A stretch of DNA of 64,000 bases from Sindora glabra (Eukaryota > Streptophyta > Magnoliopsida > Fabales > Fabaceae). The notes below the pieces were generated by a model. The model worked only from the letters and a program-made list of their open reading frames with translations. It searched no databases and was not told the DNA's origin. The stretch covers positions 15,395,701 through 15,459,700 of the forward strand of contig CM035233.1 in NCBI GenBank assembly GCA_020226215.1, in the 5' to 3' direction. The position numbers and the translations under genes were made by a program. This document shows, piece by piece, positions 12,986 to 26,100 of the stretch (its first letter is position 1; every line of letters begins with the position of its first letter).

Positions 12986-15155
12986 ATAATTCATGAATTT
13001 TATCCTAGATAATCATCTAGGATTTGATCAAAAGCAAGCACTATAATCCATACATCTAGATTTAAATTGATTTGAATATATAATTCAACTAAATTGAAGG
13101 ATTAAATCAGAAACATTTAATTTAATCATTTAACCTTCTATTCTCACAAGAAGAATGATGATTAATTAACTAACATTAGACATAAAACTAGATAGATATC
13201 ATAAATCACATAAACAAATACATATTATAGCAAATTAGAATCCAATTCTTGTAATTTTAGAAAATCAAATAAAAGCATTAGAGAAAGAAAAATCAACTAG
13301 CAAAAGTTAACATTATAGCTTAGGACCTCAAAATCCAAATACAAATGAGCATTAAATTCTTTGAATCAATCAAAAAATCACCTTTCATGGTTGAAAAAAA
13401 AGAAACTTGGATAAGAAAAGAAAAGTTGTTTAGAGTTTTATGGAATTGTCACTCTTTCTTTTGGAAGAATACACCTTATATTTGATTTCCTCGCCTACTA
13501 ACCTAATAGGCCAAGTTAATATTTCTTTTAATGTCACAAAAAATAAGGCTTTACTAATTTTAGAAACTTAAAATCTAATTTGTCAAATAATATATTACAA
13601 GAATTATTGCAGTAATATCTTGTTGGTCTAAAATCTAACTATTGTAAGACTCTTAAAACTACATTGTTTCACTAAATCATGAACATAAAAGTTGTTAGGT
13701 CGGATCTTAGGCAACTTTAGGAACTAGTTTCATCCTGATTGAACCCAAATATGGTTTAAAAGCTGAGATTGATTCAACTTGAATAGAAATAGAGTATTAA
13801 CTTTACAACCATTTTTAACCTTCCAAACATTTGAATTAAGTTTTGGCAAAAATATGAAAGTTTTAGATATTTCTCTAACCTTTTCGTATATATAAAGATC
13901 ACCTAGATTTGATTTCTAGAATTCAAGACATAGTCTAAAACTTGAAATAATATGAAACTCTAGCATTAATAAAATAATTTTAAAATATTAGAAAATAACA
14001 CCCAATCATATAACAAGATCAAAACTATAAAATTAAGTATATGTAACACATTAAGAGTCATAAAATAGGAGGAAATAATATAGACAAAATCCTGCACATC
14101 AATACTTAATTACTTATTTAGGATCTTCAGAATTTCCTATGAAACCTTAACTAGTATACCTTACTTTTTCCCCCAGTACCTACATGGTTGCACTTTATTT
14201 CAAATAGTATCACATAACAACAATCCTTTTTTTCTTCTTAACTCATAATAGCAAGAATTTTTTTAGTGATCCAAGTCATTTGCTAATAGTATCCATCAAT
14301 TAAATACTTATCTTCAATCAACAACTAAATTCTTATTATTTAAACAATTAGATAATTTATTTACTTACTAACATTCTTGAACAAGACTAGGAAAGAAGTA
14401 AAACATTCAATATAGATATTACTCAATCAAGTTCATCCAACTAGGTGGATTATTCACTAGTTTTCATCTTTTTTATAATATTAAGCTAATAATTCATCCT
14501 CTACTTAAACACTTATCAATTAACCTGTTTCTTTTTATTACACTTATCAAAGTGAAGAAAATATTATATTTTATCTACTGCTACTTATATATATATCACT
14601 CTTTTTAGATTACTCTATAGAGGTTCACTATATAACTATTCTTATTCATAAAAATAGAAAATTTGATATATCACGAATTCAGACAAAGTTCATGTACCAT
14701 GAACATTACGCATACTATTTCAAGCTTAATTAACCAAATCATCATTCTTTCATTTAGAAGCATTTATACAAACTAAGGCATATAAAGAAGTTGTCGAAAA
14801 ATTTTCAACCAAATAGTGCTACAAATTATATATACTAGCATTATAGTTCATTAACTAATTTAAATCAATATCATATCTAAGTAAACAATATCACTACAAC
14901 CATTTTCTAGCTCTAAAGACTAGTATATCTTAAAGGATAAAATTTTAAGTGGTTCTATATCATATAGAAATGAAATCTACACTACTAAAGCTTATAGAAA
15001 TTTAAATAGTTAACTTTTGGAATGAAGTTCCGTCATACTATTATTCATGATTATTGATTATTCAATCATGAATTTCTAGTATGCTATTTAAGTTTGACAA
15101 TTAGATATTCCTAACTTAAACACCTATAAAGTTAAAATTATGCTCTGATACCACT

Positions 15156-17406
15156 TGTTATGATCCACTTTGACCATAACCAATATGGAGCCTATTATCG
15201 AGGTTTATTGACTTGATCAACTAGCAAACTATATGCATAGACTTAAACCTAATAGAAATACTCCTATTTTTGTATGGCCTAACATGATATATAAATCTTA
15301 AAATAGATATGCAAAGTTTTTTCCTACTTATAAATCTCATGGGGAATGCATCTCCCCAAAAAGTACAACTTGAAATTTCATAATCATTTAATAAAAATTG
15401 TTGCATGGATAATGACTTAAATTATATATACATATGACATTCAAACATGACTTATGAGGAAAGTCTTTACCTAATTGTCAAACTCTTCCACTTGATGCCT
15501 TGGACTTCCTTGAGATCAGCTAAACTTAGGAATTTAAATGTAACTTATAAGAATTAGAAATAAAATAAATGAATAAGTTTTACAACTCAATGAATTTATA
15601 TCTACCAAAGTTTAATCATTTAAAACATTTTAGGATCAATTTAAGATAACTTAAACATTAATAAGTAGTAATTATAATGAACCTTTTTCTTAGGCTTTCA
15701 TCTATTAACAATTGGCTACAAATCTAATCGAAATGTATTCACAATAAACTTCTATAGTTAACAAATAGAAGTGTAACTACCATAATTTAGTGAATCAAGT
15801 TTTCTTTTCATATATCATGGGATAATGAACAAAAATCTACTAATTATTTATAACTACTCAATCAATACCACCATAACATATATATATATCACCAACATTT
15901 AAGGAAATAAATTGTATAAATACAAATAGCTAAGAAAACAATTCAAACCTGCTTATAACTCCAATTTAGCTTTATACATTTATAAAACCAACCTTGTTCC
16001 TCCAGATTTGATGCTATTTTCATTTCATCCTTTTATTAGTTCATCATTTTCTCCCAATTCCATATGAAACATGTCTAATGGCATCCATAGCATTGTTTCA
16101 TAATTTTTACATTATATTCAATCAACATTTTTCCAATGTAAGCATAGAATTAACATCAATTAGTGAAATTTACACTACTCATACACAAACATAAATCATT
16201 CCTTCATTACTAAGTATAAATTTTATATAAAACATAATTAGAAAACAAATGAACCTTTAGTATTAATCAATATGTCTCTATCACTTAGTCACAAAAGGTA
16301 TTTAAGCAATAGTTTTCCAAATACCATCTAAGCCTACATACTATATATATTGTCTATTATAACAATAAATGAATCACACTTGATAATCCAAGATATAATT
16401 TCTTAGCTAGAGATGTTTTATGAATGTCACAATATTACATATAACATTGTATAAATATATTAATCACTAAGCTCAAAATATCTACCAAGAGCAATTGTAC
16501 AATATAAAAGTTTAAGAAATTAAAGATTGAAGTAGATATGCACTTAAAACATTTCTTCTTAAAGACTTTTGAAGCATTAACACTTAGCTTTCTTTCCTTT
16601 TGTCAAATTTTAGAGTAATTCATTAGTATCATATATTATTAATTATTTCTTTAAGAAGTTCCTACTCTAAGTTCTATTCATATTATCTCACTAGTCTAGA
16701 GTATTTTATTCTTATTCTTTTTTACCAAAATTGTATGAATTCTTAAATTTTTTAAACTAAGGATTTTCCAATCATACTTATGGAAGCTAAAAAATTAACA
16801 AATTTTTTCCTAGGGTGGTTGACCTTTACTCTAGGTGAGTGCTCGAAGTTTTGTCAGGGAAGAGAATGGCACCGGATGTTCATTAGATTCCTTAATAAAA
16901 TCCTAGCCTTTCTTTCTAACTTCTTTTCTCCTTAGGTATATCATATTTTAATTTCCACTAAATCTCAATTTAATAAAATTCTTCTGTTGATTAAATAAAT
17001 TTTAGGGACTCAAAGATAATTTCCTAAGGTTTTAGAATTTCTTAATAAATCACTTATTAAAGTGTATAAAACTATTTTCATGAATCAATGCTTCAATAAT
17101 AATCTAATAGCTATTTTTTTCCATAAATAACATATTCCCTAAATTACCTAGAAAGTCCAAAACTATACTTGAACCACATAAATAAAATGCTTTTGTTTTA
17201 TTAAAGAAATATTAAATTTCTAAGATTCACTTTAAAATGCTATAAATAATATTTCAAGTATAATTATACCGCTAACTAATTTAATTATTCAAAAATAGAT
17301 AATTTGAAATTTTTTAAAAATTTAAATAATACAATTCTCATATGAAATTGTAAGAAATTGTAGTTTAAGTCAAAAAAATTAATTTATTTTTGGTTGGGAT
17401 ATTACA
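15156..17406 (-). repeat. Right (5') LTR
   Basis: This 2251 bp copy lies immediately next to the primer binding site (15142-15153). It lacks about 320 bp present in the left LTR. Confidence 0.9.
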
Positions 17407-18044
17407 ACTTTATAATTATATTTATATAAAGGATTTTTTTGTTAAAAAAATGGCTCCTAACTTTTTTTAATCTAACATATATAATAGTTGTATTTCTTAA
17501 TTCCTTTTAATTAATATATGTTATCCACATTTTCAAGAGTTTCAACTAGTAGCACAATCAATTAAGAAATGCTTTTGCAAGCTTGGTGAGGTTCACTTAG
17601 TATGTAAAAGAGTTGAGATCTCTGTAAGGCTTCAAACTATGTTTAAGGTGCCAACCTTTTAAAGATAGTTGATAGGTGTTATCCACAAGGCATTATGGAG
17701 GTAGTTATCTACTATTTTCAAGAAGTTATGATCATGATTATCTAATATGGTTATTAGCATATACTCCTAGAAGCACACTTCTCCTCATAAAGCTGATGCA
17801 TTGTTAATTTACTCACTGGCCAAGGTAGAAATAATAGCTTTATACCATTATAACAATTAACAACTAGGATTAAGCCTATACATATACTCAATATTAAGAG
17901 CTAGAGGCTTATTTTTGCCATAATTGCTATTCAAAGCATATCAACCCATTTTATATCCCTAACACTTTACTAGCCTACCTAAGCAGCAATTTATTGTTCT
18001 TTCTTTTATCTTTTTGCAATTTCTTGTAATCTAAACTCTATTTT
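17407..18044 (+). other. PME-1 distal flank beyond the LTR element (left inverted arm)
   Basis: The sequence is the reverse complement of about 32217-32830. Shared landmarks include ATGGCTCCTA, TTTCAAGAGTTTCAAC, CACAAT(C/T)(A/G)ATTAAGAAATGC and GAGCTAGAGGCT. No open frame survives. Scattered coding-like similarity between the arms hints at a vanished exon, but I cannot assign a family. Confidence 0.7.
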
Positions 18045-18129
18045 ACTCCTATAGAATTGCAAAATGATATTGGTTGATAACAAGTTAGACATTCTTGTCC
18101 AAATGTGCATGCCCAAATGTCTCATATGC

Positions 18130-18545
18130 CTTGAGCATGATGAAGGGGTTCTAGTCAAATCCTAGTAAAAGTCACTATAATGTTATCAAGAATATCCTTA
18201 AGTACTTGAGAAAAAGTAAGGACTTATTCTTGATATATAGTGGTGAAGAGGAACTAGTTGTAAAAAGTTACATTAACGCCAATTTCTAGTCTAATAAGGA
18301 TGATTACAAGTTATAGTTAAGTTATTTATTTTATCTAAATGGTGGTGTTATGAACTAGAAAAGTTTGAAGCAAGAAATAGTAACTGATTCTACCATAAAA
18401 GTTGAGTATATTACTACCTCCAATATAGCTAAAAAAGTTATTTAGTTTTAGAAGTTCATCATTGAACTTAGCATTGTTCCTAACATTTCAAACCTACTAG
18501 ACCTCTATTATGATAACAATAGGGCTATAATACATAGGTTGGGCT
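18130..18545 (+). pseudogene. Ty1/copia RNase H fragment
   Basis: Conceptual translation with stops gives HYNVIKNILKYLRKSKDLFL, then EEELVVKSY, LNGGVMN, KSLKQEIVTDST, KVEYIT and LYYDNNRAI. These match the RNase H end of copia polyproteins in order (family motifs LKYLRRTKD, ADSTTEAEY and CDN). Several in-frame stops and a lost conserved Trp show it is dead. No LTRs adjoin it that I can define. Confidence 0.85.
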
Positions 18546-20640
18546 AAATTTGGCTTGCATTTATATAAATGGCCAAAATGGCAACTTAAGTCTTTTAAAG
18601 CCTGCCAGCTAACGGATCAATCTATAGGTATTAGCCTATTTCGACAACTTTGATTACAATTGTTACTGTAATTTGGAAAGAGAACACTTAAGCATGCATT
18701 AATAGTTATGGAATGGTGTGATTTGGAAACTTGAGGCTCTCACTCACACTCAAAACAATACTATAGAATTATAATACAATATTAGCCCATTGACATCAAT
18801 TACAATGAAAGTTAACATATATAATGGTAGGGTAGCATTTTTAAAAATGTGAACAACTTAACACATTAGTTTTAATTAAAAATTGATATCATAAAATCAT
18901 AATATATTTCTACATTAATTATCAAAGAATCAATGTCTAAAAAGAATTAAAAAGTTAGTTCAAAAAATGGGGATAAAGTTACTATTTCAATTTTTTATAT
19001 AACCAATGTCTAAAATGATGCCTATTGTTAACCTTAGAATTGATATATCTTAACATGTTGATTTTATATTAACAACCAACATGGTCTACTTACCAGAAAT
19101 CTTTTAAATTTTGCACTCTACATTTTGGCTATCCATTTTTTCTTATGAAACCTTGACATCACTAATGATATCTCTTGTTAGAAATATTGTTAAATCGTCC
19201 TATCCATTCTCTAAGGTCTCTTGTGCTATCATAGAATGGATATGATATTTTAACGAGATTTACAACAGGACTCATATATAGGATTTGTGTCATATGAAGT
19301 TGAAGTGTTTTGTTTTTTCTTCCCTTGAGTTTGTATTGAAGAACTAAATAAATTTATGTTCTTCTATGCATATGTAGTTTAGTTCATCCATTCAAACACC
19401 TATGAATAAGGAAATTTAAGCAATAATTAGGTTTTGGCATTAAGGAAAAAATTTTAGTTTTTAATTTCATGTAATTATATATATTTTATTATCATATAAT
19501 ACATTCATTCAATCTGTGCTATATTTTAAATTTCAAATTTGTAATATAATATTTTATTATTATGTATGATAATAATTTGTTGTAATTTTGGTTTATAGTA
19601 CTTTCATTTGATCTTTAATATACTTTTATTGTTAAATTTCAAAATATGTTTTAAAGATTTAGTTTTATAATGATAATGATTTACTATTTAATGTGTAAAA
19701 TGGTATCTATTAATTGTAACAACATTTAGGCAAAGAGCTTTATTTTTTTGAAATTGTAAACCATGTTAGTTGTTTAATAAAAAATTGACATGGTTAGAAA
19801 ATGATGACCTGTTATTTTAGTTATTAAAAACTAAATGTCAAAAGGTAGGAGAATCATTAGATTTAAAGATAGGATTGAACATTAAATATCCGAACCTATA
19901 CATAATTGATGTTGGTAATTATGCTTCTAAATACTAGGTGTAAGCTTTAATTATAACTGACATGGAAAGTTTAGACATTGATTTTTAATTAATAACTAAT
20001 GAGGAAAGTGCTATACTAACATATCCTTATCTCTAGTTCTTAGAATTGCAAATAAACTTTATTTGTATAGTGAAGTATGGTTCATTTATGTATGCTCTTG
20101 GCTAATTTTTTTTCCAACATTTATGCAATGATTATGGTGTTAACATAATCTCATCTTTAAGTACCTACTTTGCTTTATCTATGGTTTTTTCCCTCATTCT
20201 ATTAAGCTTTATGAGCATATTAGATTTAAGTATCTAGATCAGGGATCAGATTAGTAATGTTATGGTATATTGTTTTCAACTTTCATTTTGTGGTTAAAAA
20301 TTACTTTTTAATGATTGTAAACATATAGTTAAGGCTAGTTATTCAATATAAGTAGTTGTGCTCCTAAATATATGTTGTGTTTTAAGCTTTTATTTTTTGC
20401 AAATGTCATTGTTACTTGGATATTAAATTTTTGGAATTATATTTTACATTAGTATGGCTTTATTAGAAACCAGTTTTAATTTGTTATGGGTGAAGTTTTG
20501 ATTGTGGATCAAACTAAATGTAATAAAATAATTTCAAATCATTCCTTATTATTTGACTTATCACATGTATATACTTCAAATCTTATTAGTTGTTACTTGA
20601 AACTTAAGTTAAATATTTGTATCATTGTTGCTATAACTTT
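18546..20640. other. Repeat-derived sequence, no gene
   Basis: There are AT-rich stretches with CACTA-type subterminal motifs (about 18840-19120 and 19720-20000). No reading frame is supported. Confidence 0.4.
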
Positions 20641-20920
20641 TTAAACAAATGCAATATGGATTTTAATTCTAATAAAGTTGGTTGCAAAGGGAAGAGCACT
20701 TGGAATCCTATAGTTATGAAGGGAATAACTATATAGGGCATTAAAAAAGAGAGATTGACAATAAATTTTAATGAGAAAGGTTAGACAATTGTGCTTGGTA
20801 CAAGAAAATTCAATAGTTGCATCAAGATGTTGGCATACACCATGATGATTATCATTATTAAGCATTAGCACCAAGTACCAAATAACATCAAGTATAACTT
20901 TTGCAAATATATATTTTTAA
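20641..20920 (+). pseudogene. Remnant resembling a plant CACTA transposase (Transposase_24-like)
   Basis: The plus-strand frame from 20654 reads KGKSTWNPIVMKGI, stop, GIKKERLTINFNEKG, stop, TIVLGTRKFNSCIKML. It resembles the conserved segment in CACTA ORFs that contains a basic stretch, then a FN-x-x-G-Q-P-like motif, then a hydrophobic helix. Two stops interrupt it. The assignment rests on pattern memory only. Confidence 0.4.
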
Positions 20921-23292
20921 AAGAATTATACTCATCTTCATTTCATTTTTAACATGTATATAGCAATTTTGCATTATAAATGCATAAATGTCATTTATGT
21001 GTACATTTCTTTGTAAATTATCTTCAATATTATTGAGAGGTAGAGGAAACACTTTTAATAGTTAGTAGGCAAAAGGTGAAGGGACTTTAAATTTAATTCG
21101 ATCAAGGACAAGATGACCTAGAAAAGGAAGCATGGTGAAAATCTCTTTAACAAATATTATTGAATCGATCCTAAGGTATATGCAAACTTATCGAAGATAT
21201 ATAAAGAGGAAAAGTTTCTAATAAATGTGGCTATCTTACGAAGCACTTTATTCTATATCTTGATAGTGAATCCATCATTTTATCACTTATTTTATTTTAT
21301 TTTTTTGCAACAAGCTTAAAGTGTAAAGAATAGGATGAACTAAAAATACTTACAAGTAAAGGTTGTCTCGAGGCGGGTACAAAGACTTGAGGAAAATATA
21401 ATAAAGGAAATGACTAAAGTATTTATTGAACTTGTTGAAACATTTGCCTTTACACTCAATATAGCACAATATGAGTTGTAAGTGAGAGTTAGAGTCAACT
21501 ATTGAGGCTGATTACATAATAGGGAAGAGTTAGTAGATCATTGAGTGAATAGTTTGTGATGTTATTATTTTATTTATCAAATATGAAGCATTATTCAATT
21601 ATCAGCACATGATTAATCATGTTTGATTACATTATGTTAAGATGAGCTCATGCATTAAGCTTTCTTAGGAAAGTTTCCAAAGGAAAAGAGGATAGATATA
21701 TTAACTACTACTTTAGGAACTTTGGAACATCCTAGAAATGTTAAAGGCATTGGAGGATTAATCATTACTATAAAATTTCCAAACACATATTAGTTATTTA
21801 GAAAGTTAGACATTTATTATGAATTGACATGTATACAAATGAGTTTGTATGATGATGATTCCACTTTGATTTCACAATCAGCATGAAAAAATACAATGAC
21901 ATCAGTTTCTATATGAATGAGAACTATTGTCATTTCTTTGTTGGAAATACAACTCAATGAGGTAGGACCTCCACAAAGTATATAACAACATGTCGTGTCC
22001 ATTTTTAATAACTAACATATAATATCTATAAAACTATTATTTTAAAAAAAATTAACTTAGTTAGTCACACCTCCTAACGCTAACCCTTTCTCTCAACTCC
22101 TTTCTACTTGATGCTTTCTTACCTTTAATATTTCCAATGAAATTGGAAATTTCACTTTCAATAATTGTATAGGCTTTAACAAAGGAATGAAAAAGAATGA
22201 AAGTTTATATCAAATACTCGTTAGTCAATATATGAATTTTGCACTCCCTATAAAAGTACTCTTAAGTTCAATATCTATAAATGTAATGAATATTTATTAA
22301 AATTTGATATATAATATTACGTATTTCATATAAATAAATAATAGATAATGCTACTGAATACAAAAAAAATGAAATCAAAATTCTTACTTGTATAAACTTG
22401 TAAAAACTGTATCAAAATGAAAACTAACAAAACATGATTGATTACAAAACTAGAAATTAAGTTTCAAGAATAACACAAAAAATAAAAACAATTCTTACTT
22501 TTATGTTTTACACTTTTTTAATGAATGCGTAACCCATATATTTAGTGATAGACTAATAAATTTCTAATACTACAAAATAATTAATGAACATAAATATAAA
22601 ATTGAAGATATTCATTTAAGGGTTGAAAGATGAGTATATCTTAATAGAAAAAAACTTATTTTAGGATAGGAGGAGCTTGATGTTAAAATTTACAAATAGC
22701 CATATAATTTCACTTTTTTTTTAACTCATGCCTAACTTTTCATAGTATTTTAAGTTTTGATGTCGATTACCAAAAAAACTAATGTTTATAATAAAATGAC
22801 TTTATTTTACTATAGAATTTTACTTGTTAGTCATTATATATAAAACAACATTAGAACACTTTAATATCATTACTAAAACCAAAATCTTTTTGTTTGGCTA
22901 ACATTTTCCATAATTTTTCAAGTAACATTTTTAATTTTAGCATAAATCTTATAAAAACATTAATAACATTTTATATACTTGTGAATTTCATTTTTAATTC
23001 AACTTCCTCTAAGTGAAATCAGTAGTATTAAAATACTTTTCCATTATGATGTTTTTCTTATGGAATTAAGTAAATAGAAACCACAACAATTGAATGTAAA
23101 AAAAATAAATAAGAAATTAACAATCCATTATGAAAATGTTGTTATACCATTTTGTTTATTCTTATATTAGTACATTGATATATATATTATGAAAAATTAT
23201 AAGCAATAGACTTTAAATGAAAGGAAAAATGATACATTTTCTTATAATTTCTTTATATTGCTTAAACGCTTCTCAATTATAGGGTTTAGATG

Positions 23293-23414
23293 GTTACAAA
23301 TTAATGATAAATTATTTAGAAGAAGTGACATAACCATTCATGCATTACAAAATTATTAATGTAAGAATGGATATGTTACTTCTTCCCACTACAATTTATC
23401 ATCAGTTTTGTAAC
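23293..23414. repeat. Hairpin 1: 122 nt near-perfect foldback
   Basis: Arms of 55 and 58 bases (23293-23347 and 23357-23414) are inverted complements with few mismatches around a 9-base loop CAAAATTAT. The geometry resembles a plant miRNA precursor or a small MITE. Confidence 0.85.
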
Positions 23415-23522
23415 TCATATATTTTCTGATATCCCTAAATATGCTTATTGAGATAAAACATGAGCTATCTTCATATCGACCTAATAGAGACAAAATCTAA
23501 AATTGAGATGGAGGGTTTGATA

Positions 23523-23646
23523 GTTGTAAATTGATGATAAATTATAGTGAAAGAAAGTTGCATCACCATTCTTGCATTACAAAACTATTAATGCAAGAAA
23601 AGACATGCAATTTCATCTCACTACAATTTATCATTAATTTTACAAC
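23523..23646. repeat. Hairpin 2: 124 nt foldback, tandem with hairpin 1
   Basis: Arms of 57 and 58 bases flank a 9-base loop CAAAACTAT. The unit repeats hairpin 1 at a spacing of about 230 bases. The outer arm motif GATGATAAATT is shared. The middle of the arm differs from hairpin 1, while pairing within each hairpin is kept. Confidence 0.85.
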
Positions 23647-25249
23647 CTACTTATTATCTCATTATCTCTAAACTTGCTTCTTAAATCCATCAATAGAGAA
23701 AGCTTCTAAAATGAGGGGTGTAGATCGAAGTATTTAATATTACCAGAACAATTGAGAAAATGTTAGAATCTCAAAAAGTACCTTCCATGGACTTTTCTCA
23801 TGCTTTAGCACTGAACATAAGTATTATACAAAGCATTTGGAAGGATTCTTCTCTAAAAGTCTTTCTAAATGCTTTATAGAGCTTTTACTTTTATGGTTAA
23901 AGTATGGGTGTAACTTCATGGAAGGAACTTTGAACAATTCCTTCTAATAGGCTTAGTAATGTTAGTTAATACAACAATCACCACCCTTGAACTCAAAAGC
24001 CCTCTTTTTAATGGAATGTGATCTATCTTCATAATGGAGGCCAAGGTATTACTTAAATGTTTTAAATGATTTAAGGGAGAAATTTATAGGTAATAAGCAT
24101 AACATTGAATATTGTTTGTTAATCAAAACCTATGTTTGACATGAACTTTATTCATTAGTGACTATTGATATACCTTTTATCTTGAGTTATGGTAGTTTCT
24201 CAATACCTTGCAACTATTGACTATTGATATATTGGTAAAACATTAGATGTTAGTCATAAAAAAACCTAACATCTTACATATGCTTTATTTCATAGGTTGA
24301 TTATTGATGTACCTTTAGAAGTTGTAAGTTTTGGAGGTTTCTTTATATGTTATAAATGTTATTCTTGGTAAATGCTTACTATCATCCTTGCTAAATATTT
24401 ACTATTTACCTTTAAAAGTCATAAGTCTTGGAAAATTTTTAATATCTTATAAATGCCATCATTGGTAAATGCTTACCATATATTACAAGTTAGATGGTTG
24501 GTACTATAACTCTAGATATTGGTTAGGTAAAAAAAATATCATAGTAATTGCATCCTAATTTTCTAATCTAATTAATCTTGTTTCCTTTCAAAGTTTTCCA
24601 AACCATATTAATTTTTTAATAAATAATCAATATGATTTATGATTTTTTATTTTTATAATCTAACTTTTGCATCCTGACATATTTCTAAATAGTGTATACC
24701 ATTTTCTTAAATAACATTATTAATTTTCTGTATCATAACATTTTTCTAATAATAAATATTATTTACAAATCATTTGTGTAATAATATTATCAATATTAAC
24801 TAGTAAACATCATCTTAACATTAATATGGTGATGTTGTTCTATAATTTTATAATTATAGGTAGGCTTTAAGGCCTACTTCAAGAGAGCTTTAAAACATCA
24901 TTACACAAAAGGATTATTTGATAGATATGTGGAGTAACTAATGGTACAAATAAAAAAACCATATAAAGGAGATTAATGTTATGTTCATGGGAGAAAGATG
25001 AGGTATATATGATGATCCCTATTCCATAGCAATGCAACTATTGTCCTTCTAATCCCAATCCTCTTACATTTCTATCATAAGTAAATGCTTCTCACCTAAT
25101 AATTTGTTACCAGGTACTTTTCATATATATATGTATATGTATATGTAATTTACATTAATGTTAATTTATTCTTTTATTTATCCTGGTATGGTGGACATAG
25201 ATGTCTATTGATGGTTGTGAAACCTTCCAGTTAGCTAGGTGTTGATAGG

Positions 25250-26100
25250 CATGGCTTTCTTAGATCATGTGTTACATACATTTATAATATCAAAGGATTA
25301 GTGCAAGGTTATGAGAGACATCATAAAGAAAAGCACAAATGAGGTACCATTATTGATTAATGAAAGGATAATAATGACCTAAGTGATTGGCATTTACCTA
25401 ACTTGGCCGAAGACCTTGATTGCATTATGCATAAAGGTGTGATTTTTTATTACTTCAAGTTACTTGTTTATGATGAAATATATATTGCCTATGTTATTTG
25501 ATCCTTATACTTTTTACAATTAATTTAAGCATCTCAAACCAGAGAAAATAATAAAAAGTTATTGGAAGCAAACAAGGTTGATGATGGCAAGTCCAAAGAA
25601 TTGAAGAATTTACCATCTTATCCTTAGCAATCATTTATAAAGTGCAAACCCCAATCTTCCCAAGAGTTCTAGTCCATTGCAAATAGGATGGAAAAATAGG
25701 ATATGATACCATTATATATAAGAAAGGAGATCATGGAAGATGCATATAAATTTATCCTGACTAAAGAGTTCATCTTATAACTTTTGAATATGGAAAAGAT
25801 AGATATTAGTTACAAACAGTTTTGAATTAGATGCGTTCATCTTTACTTTTCAAGTCTTCTTTTTTTTGTGTGCATATTAGACATTATGAAGTTAAGTTCA
25901 TGCATTATGAAAATGATAGGTACCTATATGGTGTTTATGACAATATAGAGCTATGTACCTTCTTTAATTTCCTAGATCTATAGTAGACTCAATTCATGAG
26001 GAACTTTATTGTGGAGTGCTATAAGTACATAAAAAGAACCATATTAATGGACAAGAGGCAAGAATGTTATATGGTATCATACCATAAAAGCTATGTGATA
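25250..26100 (+). pseudogene. Decayed transposon reading frame (possibly CACTA second ORF)
   Basis: Translated pieces include NIKGLVQGYERHHKEKHK, SDWHLPNLAEDLD, LLEANKVDDGKSKELKNLP, MEDAYKFILTKEFIL, LLNMEKIDIS and NDRYLYGVYDNIELCTFF, separated by stops and shifts. The order and style resemble the long low-identity ORF next to plant CACTA transposases. No domain is firmly recognised. Confidence 0.35.

Larger units (their letters stand above)
6978..17406 (-). mobile_element. 10.4 kb LTR retrotransposon, non-autonomous, minus strand
   Basis: Two direct repeats, 6978-9545 and 15156-17406, are the LTRs. On the minus strand both start TGTTATATTCC or TGTAATATCCC and end ATAACA or GTAACA. Two bases inside the right LTR, 15142-15153 is the complement of TGGTATCAGAGC, the initiator-tRNA-Met primer site. 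Inside the left LTR boundary a purine tract (minus strand AAGGAGGGAAAACT, 9546-9560) sits where the polypurine tract should be. The flanks are ATTTT and ACTTT, a 5 bp target duplication with one change. No gag or pol domain is visible in the 5.6 kb interior, so it is LARD-like or fully decayed. The LTR start is reminiscent of Ty3/gypsy elements, but the superfamily is not proven. Confidence 0.9.
21950..25100. repeat. Repeat copy A, related to about 45780-52760
   Basis: Around 22060-23250 and 23760-24100 the order of motifs matches repeat copy B (46060-47342 and 50207-51130). Examples are the C-rich run CTAACCCTTTCTCTCAACTCC, then TTTTTAACTCATGCC, then TTTTTAATTCAA, then AAAAGCCCT(C/T)TT. The motif context is CACTA-like. 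Copy A lacks the solo LTR found in copy B and so marks its empty site. Confidence 0.55.

Noticed and set aside
15142..15153. tRNA-like GCTCTGATACCA
   Set aside because: It is the complement of the initiator tRNA-Met primer site of the LTR element, not a tRNA gene.
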